Assembly (NCBI GenBank): GCA_015146655.1
Contig: VKHL01000196.1
Span: forward strand, 1-47,877
Length of the DNA: 47,877 nt
From: Ochromonas danica
Lineage: Eukaryota; Sar; Chrysophyceae; Chromulinales; Chromulinaceae
Direction of reading: 5' to 3'
Positions 7,860-25,279 of this stretch are shown in pieces. The translations under genes were made by a program, and so were the position numbers. How positions within the stretch are numbered: position 1 is the stretch's first letter; the number at the start of each line of letters is the position of its first letter. The notes under the pieces are model-generated. The model searched no databases. It was not told where the DNA came from and was given only the letters and a program-made list of their open reading frames with translations.

Positions 7860-10497
7860 ATGAAGACGAGCAGTGAGACTGCCTGCCTCGCCCTCCTGCT
7901 GGCCTTGCTCTGGGTGTGCCAAGACCTCACTGGTAATTACCTCCTCCTCCTCCTCCTCCTCCTCCTCCTCCTCCTCCTCCTCCTCCTCCTAATACTACTA
8001 GTCTACTGCTTGCATCTCACTGATTCTGATGGAACACTGACCATACCATACCATACCATGTCATGTCATGTCCTCGTTAGAGACTGCGCAAGTGAAGAAG
8101 GTCTTTGGCAAGTTTGGCTCTGTGAAGATTGACTTCGAGAATCGTGGCCGTGGCTGGAGCCAATCGTGGCCAGAAGGCATCCGCCTCGTTAACAAGTTAG
8201 CCACCCTCCTCCTCCTCCTCCTCCTCCTCCTCCTCCTGCCACTAACTGAAAGTGTCTTGGTGTGGCTAGCTTTCATCCCAAGACTGTCTTCCCTCGTCTC
8301 GTGCGTCTCTCCAATGCTAGCGATGTCACTGCAGGAGAGAAGAGCTACCCCTACACCACTGCTACCACTACCACTACCACTACTAGCAGTGCTACTGGAG
8401 CTGGTGCAGCGGCCACGTCACCTTCCTTCCGCTCCGCTCCTCGCAGAACCTTCTCGTGGCAGGGAGACTACCTGGTCGTCTCTGTGGACCTCGAGGGCCC
8501 CCTTTCCCGCCCGCCGCTACCCTTTGCCCTCCTTGCACAACAAGGTGCACGTATTCGCATCATACCTCACAGTGTGGTGGAAGAGCCCTCGGAGATCCCA
8601 TCTCCCACTATACCCCCTTCCTCCTCCTCCTCCTCCTCCTCCCAGCGGCAGCGGGTAGATTTGGAGGTCTTGCAGAGGCAAGTGGAGACCTTCCACACTC
8701 GCCGTGCTCTGACAAAGTCCCGCCTCTCTGCTCCTGCTAACCCCTCGGACACTGTCTTGGGGAGTGTGGTAGAGATCACTGTGACCAAGCAGCGCGCCGA
8801 GGAGGTGCTCACAGTCTTGCGCGGAGGTACCATTGTCATGGCACAGGAGGCCTTGTTTCGGATGATCGAGAAGGCGCCTTGGCTGCTCGCACTGCCACCC
8901 GATGCGATCTTGCTAGCCATGCAACGCCTGCGGGAAGACCTTCTCACCGAGAGGGGGGAAGGGGGACTCAACACTACCGAGGTAGTGCATATCTTGGGAC
9001 ACTGTCCACATCTTCTCGTGCAGTACCTGCGATACCCGGGAAAGGACGTCTCTGCTACCATTCAGACACTGGAGCACCTCCTCGGAGGTGGCAAGGTAGT
9101 GAAGGAGTACCTGCTGCGCTTCCCTTCGCTGCTTTGCGCTTCTGCGGGACGTCTGCGTGCATGGCAAGCACTGTGTGAGTACTATGGCGTGGGAAGAGCT
9201 AGTCAAGGGGGCATGGGGGGACTTCTCAAGCGTGCTAGTTTCATGTACTACATCGACCCACCGCACCTGCTGAACGGCTACCAAGCACCCACCGAACAGC
9301 AGGAGGAGGAGGAGGAGAAGTGGGGTGATGGTAGTGCATGGACACGGTCCACCTCTGAGGAGGTGCTGACCAGTGCGCAAGACGTGCTGCACTACCTCGC
9401 CCACACCCTGCGCCTGAAGGATGTGGACAAGGTAGTGCGCACTGACCCCTTCCTCCTCACCCAGCCGCTACCACGTCTGCAGGAGCGCGTAGAGCTCTAC
9501 TTAGTCCTACTGCGCGTCGCTGACCATTGCAGTCGTGCACCTTTGGATACCACTACCTCCTCCTCCTCCTCGAAGTACGGCTACCCCACACCAAGGTACT
9601 CCTTGCGGTCCGCACTTCAAACTTTCTATGAGGAGGTGCTGCATGAGAGTGAAGGGTCTGCTGCTAGCACTACTACCCATTCTCCTCGTCAGCAGGAGGA
9701 GGAGGAGGTGGGAAGAGGTTTGCCTCGCTCAGAAGATGAAAGGCGACGGCTAGAAGGACTCGTGCTGAGCGACCCGAACATCCTCGCACTCCCTTTGCAC
9801 TCCCTGGTGGAATGCCTGCACTACCTCGACTACCAGGGAGTGGACGCCAGCACTCTCTTGGCAGTGCTGCGCGCCGCGCCACACACTTTCGCCCGTCCCC
9901 TAGCAGACGTCCAAGCCGTGCTACACTTCCTGGGGACACACTTGGGTCTGTCCAGTGCACAAGAAGTGCGCCTCACACTCCGGCGCTACCCGCAGCTGCT
10001 GACAGCCTCGCTGGGAGACTTGGGCCAGAAGCAAGACTACTTCCGCCGTCGACTGCGAGGAAGCGCGGCACTCTTGAGGAGACACCCTAACTACCTGCTC
10101 GCCTCCTTCGACAAAGTCATCCTACCCCGCGCAGAGTTCCTCAGAGCCATGGGTAACTACCCCTCCTCTTCCACCTCCTCCTCCTCCCCCTTCCTCTCCT
10201 TGTAGACTAACACCTCATATGACGGATTGTGCAGGCAAAGACCCTCTCTTACCGGCGGGTGGTGAGGGGGGAGGAGGGCTAGCGTGCTTGCTCACTACGA
10301 AAGACAGCGACTTCGTTCAGCTGGTAGGCAGTGACCTCGTCACCTACCGCCTCTTCCAGCAGGCCATACAGACACACCTCGCACGCACTACCATCTCCTC
10401 CTCCTCCTCCTCCAACTTCAACAACGGCTACCCCAGCAGCGGCCAGAAGAGGAAAGCGACGACGGTAGCCCAGAAGAAGACTGCCAAGTCAGACTAG
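7860..10497 (+). CDS. mTERF-family protein (four exons)
   Basis: Exons 7860-7932, 8081-8195, 8270-10152 and 10235-10497 join in phase to 777 residues. The C-terminal third carries repeated mTERF units, for example LRRYPQLLTASLGDLGQKQD followed by LLRRHPNYLLASFDKVILPR and AEFLRAMG, with more degenerate units (EALFRMIEKAPWLLALPPDA, YLLRFPSLLCASAGRL) before them. mTERF proteins are superhelical nucleic-acid-binding proteins that act in mitochondrial or plastid transcription, ribosome assembly or splicing. Exon 1 encodes a hydrophobic leader (TACLALLLALLWVC), so the protein probably enters an organelle or the secretory route; a bipartite plastid leader is possible. Ser/Thr and poly-Glu low-complexity inserts break up the fold, and a basic tail (GQKRKATTVAQKKTAKSD) ends it. 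It is far longer than typical mTERFs (about 300-500 residues). Introns 1 and 2 contain long CTC-triplet tracts. Confidence 0.75.
7940..7990. repeat. (CTC)n microsatellite inside mTERF intron 1
   Basis: About 16-17 uninterrupted CTC triplets a few bases after the 5' splice site. A similar tract (8205-8237) fills much of intron 2. Confidence 0.9.
8205..8237. repeat. (CTC)n microsatellite inside mTERF intron 2
   Basis: About ten CTC triplets in the 74-bp intron 8196-8269. Serine codon runs (TCC) in exon 3 near 8620-8640 and 10160-10190 use the same triplet. Confidence 0.9.
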
Positions 10498-10841
10498 GCC
10501 ACAGCCTCCTGCTCGGCTCTTCTACCCTGTGTGTGTGTTCTACCCTGTGTGTGTGTGTGTGTGTGTGTGTGGTGCAGTCAGCCAGTCTTGCATCTCTGCT
10601 TGCCACTGTCTATACCTTTTTCTTTTATTGTTTGATGCATTGCTTTAGTTTTGTCGTTCGTTCTGTTTTTGCATGTATTGCTTGCTATCTTTGTAACTAT
10701 GAACACCACAACAGGTGTAGTCTATATAATGGATAACAGACCGTGATATGGCAAAATACGGTCAAATCTGGTAAAATTGGCGCACCATTAACTTAAGAGC
10801 GCTGGGAAGCAAGAGAGGGGATAGAGGATAGACAGAGTAAG
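10498..10841. promoter_or_regulatory. Intergenic region with TG repeat and a TTAACTTAA box
   Basis: Holds a (TG)n microsatellite (about 10529-10571) and, close to the next gene, TTAACTTAA at 10788-10796, the reverse complement of TTAAGTTAA, 46 bp before the ATG at 10842. No gene is seen. Confidence 0.5.
10529..10571. repeat. (TG)n microsatellite
   Basis: Two TG runs, interrupted once by a duplicated TTCTACCCTG segment, in the 3' flank of the mTERF gene. Confidence 0.9.
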
Positions 10842-12787
10842 ATGTCTGAAATCCATCAATACATCGCCATCCGCCTGTCGGATCTGGGAATCGATGGTGA
10901 GGCTTTGGTGGACATCTTCCAGCACTATCTTGAGGGTGCAGGAGAAGAAGAGGAGATGGTCTCCAGCCTCAGCGACCACTACGGCCTGGACCTGCTGGCC
11001 GTGCAGCAGGTGGTACAAGAGCTCACAGTGGCCTTCGAGCGCGGCTACTTGCTTCCACATGAGAGAGAACGACTCTATCAGGTGCAAGCAGCTCCTCCTG
11101 GCCTTGCACCTCCTCCTCCTCCTGGCCTTGCAGCAGCACGAGCACCAGCTGTAGGGCAGGCAGAGGGAGAAGAAGTCGAGCCCTACGACTACTACGACGA
11201 CTACGAGGAAGACCCTACTGGAGGGATGGACCTCCTCACTTTGCTGGAAGGCTTGCAGCCTTCTTTCTCCGCGGCGGCCATCGCGCAGGCCTTCGCACTG
11301 ACTGGGTGGCACTACCCGCAGGCCTGCGCGCTGCTCGCTATCGCTGCAGAGAAAGTGAATTCCTGCAAGCCTTGCCGCCATCTTTTGTCCTCTGGATGCT
11401 ATCGAAAGGACTGTCCTTTCCAACACCAGCTGAAGGACTTTCCCTGTCGCTATTGGCTCTTCCAGAACTGTCAAGACACCAGCGAGGGAGGCGCGCATTG
11501 CGCTTTCTCGCATGACATCTCGCCTCTTGTAGCAGACCTTCCTCCTCCTCCTGAGCATTCTGTGCAAGGTGCAGGCATGGAGAGCGAGGTCTTCGAGGAG
11601 GTAGACGAGGTGGAGGCCTTCCCTGCATTGGGTAGTAGCAGCAGCGCAGGGAAGACTGCCAAGACCCCCGCGGGGGGAGGCGGAGACTATTTGCGTGCAT
11701 TAAATAACAACGAGAAGAAGGCGCAAAGTCGTCAGCAAGTAGCTTGGACTAACCGAGACATGACATACGCCTCGTCGGCGGCGGCTCAAGGCTCATCGAA
11801 GGGCAGGAACGATAAGCCCGCCGTCCCCAGAGAAGAATGGGTTGACAAAGCAGGCTTTGCCCAAATCCTCGAAGAAATGCACTTCGTCCTCCCAAGAAAT
11901 GCCAAAGCGACGGCATCATCAACAACATCATCATCAACGGGAGTATCAACGGGAGGTGGAAAAGAGTACAAAGTGCAAGTTGGTGAATGGGTTGAATCAG
12001 GTTGGTGCTCCGTTGATTTGTTCGCTAAGAGGTTGTTGTTGATGATGACGATGATGATCATGACGGATCATGGTGTAATGGTTGGAACTAGGGGATAGTC
12101 TCTTTGTCGAGTACTCTGCACTGCGAGAAGAAGCCACACGATTGTCAAGCAGTCGAGTACGTCTGTTTCAAGAGGCTGCCCTTGCCTATGGCCAGTATGT
12201 TGCTCCTTCTCTATTCTTCTTGAGTAGACTTGCTGTAATGGGTTTATGATGGTTTGCTCTTTGTGAGTAGTGGGTCGAGAGAGATTGCTAGAAGACTCTC
12301 TTTGCAAGCACGCAATGTTTCTCAAGCTATGCAGACCTGCCAGCTGGAGGTTATCTTTCGATGCATTGCTGGTCATACTATCCAGTGTTGTTGATACATT
12401 CTATTGTTGCTTGCTGTTGCTCAGGCTGGGAAGACTATCTTTCGACGAAGGAATACCCTAGCAGCGCTACAACAGGGTACGATGGATCTGCACGGGTTGC
12501 ATGTCAGCGAGGCACGAAGCTGTTTGCTCGAGCTGGTGCCGCTCTACCGACGCTTGGGTCTCTCTTTGATCAAAGTCGTCACGGGCACGGGTAGGCCTCC
12601 CTCTTGATTATCTGTCTCATCGAGGTATTTATCATGACTATGGCTGTCATTAGGTCATCATAGTGTGCATGGCCATGCTCGACTGCTACCGTCTGTTCAA
12701 GCGTTTTTCAAAGAGTTGGGCTATTCAACAAAGCCTGTGAAGGACAACAGTGGCTACACGGGCGCTCTGGTTGTTCGGTTATCATAG
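10842..12787 (+). CDS. CCCH zinc-finger protein with C-terminal Smr domain (five exons)
   Basis: Exons 10842-12000, 12092-12194, 12271-12349, 12425-12590 and 12654-12787 join in phase to 546 residues. The N-terminus has an acidic, Pro-rich region. Two CCCH fingers follow (C178, C186, C191, H195 in CRHLLSSGCYRKDCPFQH; then C202, C210, C220, H224). Then comes a DUF1771-type helical segment (GDSLFVEYSALREEATRLSS then SRVRLFQEAALAYG) and an Smr domain with MDLHGLHVSEA, VVTGTG and HHSVHGHARL. Smr domains of eukaryotes act in RNA cleavage or in no-go and nonstop mRNA surveillance, and CCCH fingers bind RNA, so a cytoplasmic RNA-quality-control role is likely. Both Smr signature parts, DLHGLHV and TGTGHHS, are intact. 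Intron 1 has a GTTGGT donor, unusual but supported by the exact family match across the junction. Confidence 0.85.
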
Positions 12788-12984
12788 CATCTCACACTTG
12801 CTAATCAACAAGATTTTATTATCAATTACCGCACTCTTGCTTTCTCTCACAAACTCTTATGCGTAAGGAAAACATCGAAGAGGGCACTTGATGCTACCAT
12901 ACTGTAGGTGGCCCATATACGTAAACACAATATAGGGCTGCGAAAAACAACACATTAAAGAACACAGAGCTTAAGCTCTTGTTT

Positions 12985-15202
12985 CTATGCAAGGCCTTTC
13001 ATTTTGCGATATTTGTCGTACTGTTCAGCCAGCACCATATACACATGACGCACCAGATAACTCGATTCATTGTCAACGTCAGCCACAACCTTATCGGGAT
13101 GGATAAACCGAATCAGCTTCATATATAGCTTCTTTATATCACTTGGGGGCGTATCTTTGTTCACTTCAGGAAGCTGGGATAGGATTTGCTTATGTGACGA
13201 AGTATGAATGGCAATGATGACCTCCGAAGGAAGAATAGTAGTCAAGTTGTTGAAAAGCTGTGTTAGACTGTAAGGGTTCCCAGAAGTGCTGTCTTTTCGC
13301 CATTCTTCCACACAATCTTCAATCATACGCTAAGCGCCAACAAAACCTTATGAAACAACGCGGGAGAACGAGATGTAACAAGGGGCTTACCTGAGTTTCA
13401 TGCTCATCTTCGTCGGCCAAATTTTGTCCTGTTTCATAATGTGGGAAATAAGCATGAACATCATCCTCATCCTCATTGTTATTAGCCCCAGTGCTGCGAG
13501 GGGCGTCCGCAGGGTTGCTTCGTGGTGGCGTGTTCGAAGAAGGTCCTGAAGATGTCGGAGGCCGATCCCATCGAGTTTCTCTGGTGACTGAATGATAATA
13601 ATAGGTTTGACCTTCTGCAGTTTGAGCACATTCCCATCCCTCAGGCAAATCACTTTTTCCTGAAGCAGAAATAAATTAGTTCCATCAATAAAAGATGCAA
13701 TAAATAAAATGAAACGAACCATTTCTTTTCTTGGTTTTCGACGAATGTGTCCCATTTTCTTGGGGATAAGTAGCGGATGATTCCTTTTTATCATTCACAG
13801 GCGGCGGAGTTGTAGTGGTTGGTTCTTCAGCAAATCGCCCCTTTAACCTGTCACTCGGATCGGGAGTTTTCGATCGTTTACAAGTATGAGCCACACGTAA
13901 TGCACTAGGCTTCGCCTTGGGTCTCGGTCTACTCATATGTGCATCTTGAAGATGCGAAGGAGTAGATGAATCAGAAGCGCCAGAAAGCTGACGCTCACGA
14001 CCTCGAGTACCTGGAGAGGCAGGCCTCGACGAAGGGATGGAAGTGACTGCAATGCGAATCGCATCGATCCACTGCTGCCTCAGTTCCTCAGAGGCCACAG
14101 AGGCAATGAGATTCCATTGGTCCGATAAACTGACCAAAATAACATACTTCTGCCCAGCAAGGGAAGGCATCGCCTCAACCACGACTGAGGAAGTCAAAGT
14201 AACTTTCTTTTTGAGCTGATTCTTGTTGTGATCGACATAATATGCCAATTCATTACTTGTTAAGACAAGCCATCGACTTTTCCAATTCGAAACTATATGA
14301 CCACGTTTGACCACAAACCCTTCCATGATGATCGAAGAAGCTTGATTTGCATTAACACTTGTGCCAAGCGAGTTATGTGCCTCCTGATTAGATGTAAAGG
14401 GCATAGAGAACGAGGGTATGCGTTCACGAGGCCGACTGAGTGGCCGATCATTTGCTGGCACACGATTAACTTGATTGCGGATGGCATTAATCCAATGCTG
14501 GCGAAGTTCATCGCAAGAAACGGATACGGTCAAATCCCATTTATTTGAAGGAAAAGAAACAACGAAAACAAACTTTTGGTTATCAACTGGCAAGGATGAC
14601 TCCACGCGGACATCATTGGTCAATAAGATTCGCTTCTTGAGCTGTGTTTTAGAGTGATCAACATAATAGCTCAACTCTCCCTTACCCACAAGTAGCCAAC
14701 GACTTTTCCAATTTGACACAATATGTCCTTGTTTAATCACATATCCTTCCATAATCTCGCCATCTTGTTTATCCTTTCGGACCAGCTCCATTTGAGTGAT
14801 CGGTGCTGAAAGGCGCTTTTGGTTAGGTTTATCCCCTTTCGTAGAGTCCTGCAACTGAGAAAAGCTGTTATTTCGTCTTTGTCCCAAGGGCTTAACGGCG
14901 GGACTAGTGGCTACGTTTGAAATCTCCGAACGAATATGATCGATCCAATGGGAACGCAATTCATCCGATGCCACCGAGGCAACCAAATCCCATTTATTGG
15001 GGAAGCTAATCAGGAAAGCATGGGCTTGACCCGCAGAAGGAGGCAAAGTCTCAACCACAACGTCTGAGCTGAGCGGCACTCTCTTCTTTAATTGTGTTTT
15101 GTTATGATCCACGTAATAGCTGACTTCTCCATGATCCACCACGAGCCATCGATTCTTCCAGTTCGAGATAATATGACCTTGCTTTACCACATATCCTTCC
15201 AT
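12985..15202 (-). CDS. Triple-PH, WW and auxilin-type J-domain protein (three exons)
   Basis: Exons 15202-13720, 13659-13391 and 13329-12985 (minus) join in phase to 698 residues. Three PH domains occupy about residues 1-95, 150-245 and 297-390. Each opens with the same theme (MEGYVVKQGHIISNWKNRWL; MEGYVIKQGHIVSNWKSRWL; MEGFVVKRGHIVSNWKSRWL) and ends with a Trp helix (LRxxWIDAIR), so they arose by internal duplication. A WW domain follows (LPEGWECAQTAEGQTYYYHS then TRETRWDRPP, about 499-531). The last exon is a J domain of the auxilin/GAK type, with HPD at about 660-662 in KLIRFIHPDKV. Auxilin J domains recruit Hsc70 to strip clathrin coats; PH domains would supply phosphoinositide binding and WW a Pro-rich partner. 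An endocytic uncoating role is inferred. The domain combination is not one I know. Confidence 0.85.
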
Positions 15203-15914
15203 GTCTAGACCAGGCAGGAGTCACAGGAAACTAATAGATAATACTAGATGAGCACTTCTAAACACACAAACAAGATGAGGAGGCTGGCCAGACAGAGGAG
15301 ATGGTCTTCTTGGTACCACTTCCTATCAACGGCCTTCTTCTTCCAGGACAATGACGAGGTTGGCGATGCAATCAATTGTGATCAGACCAGAGGAGCACTC
15401 AGAGAGACTGAGAGACAGGCAGGGCCAAACTGAAAGATACGAAGAATTTTCACTTTCCCTCGATCGCGCAGCAGAGCAGCAATATAATCGTCAAGTTAAA
15501 GCCAGCCCATCTGGAAATAGACAAAATGGGTTTATAAGTCAATATATGGGGGTTTCAAGCGAAAACTCCAGTCGAAATCTCGGTTTGTTGTTCTTGTTAA
15601 GTTAATAGTCCATCTGCATGAAATGGTCATACGTTATGATATGATATGCTATGGCTGCAGGCATCTGACACCACCAACAGTACCAATAAAAGTGGAAAAC
15701 AATGAGAATAGTTCAGATGAGCAAGAGAGTACGATGGTACTTAAGATTACAATCTCATCGAAATTAACATCGAGAGGAGCTAAAATAGTACGCGACAATG
15801 GCAAGGTATCACCTGGCAAATCACGTGAGACAACACGAGACAGAAAGCTGTCACTGGTCATGATGCAGAGACAAAATTTAACGCACAAATACACTGTTTA
15901 ACAATATGCTGTTG
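15203..15914. other. Intergenic gap
   Basis: Lies between the start of the PH/WW/J gene and the stop of ABC transporter 1. It contains one TTAAGTTAA at 15597-15605. Open frames of 80-90 codons exist on both strands near 15620-15900 but show no recognisable motif. Confidence 0.45.
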
Positions 15915-22519
<6,605 letters not shown>

Positions 22520-23179
22520 AACAATTTCAAGACAGAAGGGACAAGAACCCCAGGAGGCGCAGAAATCTAAACTTTGAAAATCTGGCTTCCTATCTGATGG
22601 TTACGTTCTAAAGTGGACTATGACTATGACCGATGAACAATGGTATCTGATAGAGTCTACCTACTACCTTGTGCTCTATCATGTGTAGTATGTATCTGGG
22701 TACGATGTTCAAAACAAAAACTTCGCTCGCTTTGAAAAAGCAGTTGTAGCATGTTAAGGTAGCATTACAACCACAGTACACCAAAGTACACTTGCTTCTT
22801 CTAATGAAATTAAGGAGAAGATATTATAAAAGTAACACACGAAGAGCAGAGGAGCACAAGCGCTAAAACCTGACACGAACACAATACAATGATCAATGTT
22901 TAACAGTTTGTAGGCTAGAACCAACTGTGTGTATCAGCAATAATGAGGGATAAAAGTCTGAACACTGACTCAAAGTTCAACAAGACCCCCTTATACATCA
23001 TGGCAACTCACAATACGCAAATATCATCTCGCATGAAATAGAAAGTGCAGAAGAGAAATCGCGAAAAGACAGCTAAATACAAGAGGGTTGGAATCAATTA
23101 TGATAGATTATTACGGATAGAAAACAAAGCAGTAAGTGTAGAGTTACAGTGTGAGTGATTAGGGTAAAAGGGGGGTTGG
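22520..23179. other. Gap with no recognised gene
   Basis: 5' flank of ABC transporter 1 and start of the palindrome spacer. No coding frame with recognisable content was seen. Confidence 0.45.
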
Positions 23180-23348
23180 GGGAGTTGCGTAAAACGCATC
23201 CTCCGGCTGTCAAAAATTATTCCATTGACACGGGTTGCCCCGGTCAGTGCTGATTGGAGACCGCAGGGTTTTCACCCAGTGCAATGGCCCCCTTTCAGCA
23301 CGTGCAGAGGTCCGCTTGACCGCCTCCACGACATGAACAGGTAAGTTA
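23180..23348 (-). ncRNA. U1 spliceosomal snRNA
   Basis: Read on the minus strand, the 5' end is TAACTTACCTG, which contains the universally conserved U1 sequence ACUUACCUG that pairs with 5' splice sites (GTAAG donors are common in this window). About 70 nt further is the loop CATTGCACTGG, matching the AUUGCAC core that U1A/SNF binds in stem-loop II. A hairpin CGGG-GCAA-CCCG precedes an Sm site, ATAATTTTTGACAG. The RNA ends with a stem-loop, GGAGGATGCGTTTTACGCAA then CTCC, as stem-loop IV does. The length of about 169 nt is close to the usual 160-165 nt. The stem-loop I loop (GGTCAAGCGGA) is only partly like the U1-70K consensus GAUCANGAAG. The exact ends are estimated. It sits in the spacer of the ABC transporter palindrome. 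Confidence 0.88.
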
Positions 23349-25279
23349 CTTTTCCAACCACACTTTGCGAAGACAGTGGAGAATGAGAGCGTCAGAGGTC
23401 AACCACACGACAGTGTGTGCCTGCATGGTCAAAGTGTGCTGTATGAAAGGCGGAATGTGCAATAAACGTTTTGTTTGTTCTTGCAGCCAAACATGTTGTA
23501 GACTGTCGATTATTTACTAGCTGTTAGGCAGTGAAGTGGGATGCTGATGTTTCTATGCCTTTATTTTGATTCAGCGTTTATTCTTCATTCCTGGGAAAGC
23601 TGTGCACCTAATTATCAAGCAACACGCATTTCGCCAATGCACCAAGTCAATAGGGAAGGTAAGTTAGGACTTTACAATGCAACACTCTTCAATCTCACTT
23701 CATATTGTCATCAACAACACTACACGCTCAATAGCAAAAGTATGTTAAAAGTAAATCAAACTATCAAGCTATTGGTCATCCACATCTCCATTTCAAACAT
23801 GGGGAATCATCCTTGGGCTGGATGCTGTGGGCAACACTTGATAATTGAAGGCAGAACTAACAACTCGCAAAGACAAAAGACGTTTCTCCTCTGAGGACAA
23901 GGAAAGAAGAGGATTCTTGCTGAACAGACCCACAGTCAGTTCTCACGCCTCGCCATGCCACGAGCCACAGTGTTAGAATCCTCTGTGCAGCACGAACACT
24001 TTGTCGCATTGCGTCTTAGAGCAAGGTGCTAGCAGATTCTCGCAGTGGACTTTCTCAGAGACATTCACACGTACTATCAGACAGGACAAACAACCCCAGG
24101 CAGTCAGCGGGGAAGCGGAGAAGATTCCAAGAATTTGATCTTGACATTCGAACGTTTCGCACCCCTCAGAAGCCTGCAAGTTGTAGTGCGAGAAGCTACA
24201 AGAAAGAACTGCAGCAGAGGAGGCGGGGATTCAGAGAGCGACGCCGCGATCAGTACAAATCCTCAGGAAGCACAATCGTGGAATGATAGAAAGATCTCGT
24301 TCTCACAGAATCTTGATCACATATGCATGGAAATTCACATTAGATTGGGCAAATTTTATTGACCGGTCTTCCACCCAGCTGGAGGAAGCAAAGAGTCTCT
24401 GATCTCATCTCCACTTGCTTCTCTCTGGTGTTCGTCTTCATGTGCATTGCAATTTGTGGATTTTCTGGTTCTTCCTGCCGTAAAATCGACTGATTGCACA
24501 GCGCTGTGTGAAGGTGACGAGAGGTGATGATGGATTTTGGGACGATGACAACAACTGTCAGTCAATAAACGCATTTTATGGGAAAACGCATTTTATGGGA
24601 AAACGTGTGCTGACTCTGCACACAATTTTTTCCCGTCATTTCCATGAAATGAAAAGAAATCACATGACGTCAATATCCTATAATGAAGAGCAGTATTGTT
24701 TACTAGAGGATATTGTCTTGGATGTCGTAGGAGAGGATAAAAAATAATAGTTGCTTGAGATGAATTTGAATAGCAGTTATAGTGTTTGACCTTCGATTTA
24801 CCTGACACTGGAATATAGAATACACACAGAACAGCAGAAAACAGTATAAAAATAGGGGCTATTCTAAACCGGATTAACAACATTTGCTGGAATTAAGTGG
24901 AAATTAAGTCGGGAGGGGTGGTGCAGTGTCAGCAGGGAGTCGGAGAGTGAGTGGCTGTTGCGAGCCCAGCAGAGCCACCGGCCGGCCTGCCGCTCTCGCT
25001 CTGTCTCTCGCTCCTCCTGTCTGTGTCTTTTCGGTGGTCGGGGTGTGGAAGTTGTCAAAGACTGTGTGGGCGCTGTGTCTTGTGTGCTGTGTTGCCCTGG
25101 ATATGGAGTAACTACCTGGTCGTGGCACTTCCCAGCACATCCAAAGATTAATTATCCACTCCATTTTACGGCAGATCTAGCCGCTCATCTTTCCGCTGCT
25201 TACCCAAGCTGCTTCTGGTCTTCTTCACCTCGTTCCCTGCCATCTGGAAAGTTGACAATAAAATATCTTGTCGCAGAGA
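23349..25279. other. Long gap with no recognised gene
   Basis: About 1.9 kb between U1 and the first TPR gene. Several frames of 60-115 codons exist but overlap each other on both strands and show no motif. A 17-bp repeat (AACGCATTTTATGGGAA) occurs twice in tandem near 24566-24602. The GC-rich stretch at about 24900-25110 may be promoter or 5' leader of the TPR gene. Confidence 0.4.

Noticed and set aside
15623-15901. Plus- and minus-strand frames of 80-90 codons between the PH/WW/J gene and transporter 1
   Set aside because: Both strands are open at once and neither shows a domain, a hydrophobic pattern or splice support.
23541-24747. Several overlapping short frames in the palindrome spacer
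   Set aside because: No conserved motif, mixed strands and AT-rich composition; treated as non-coding.
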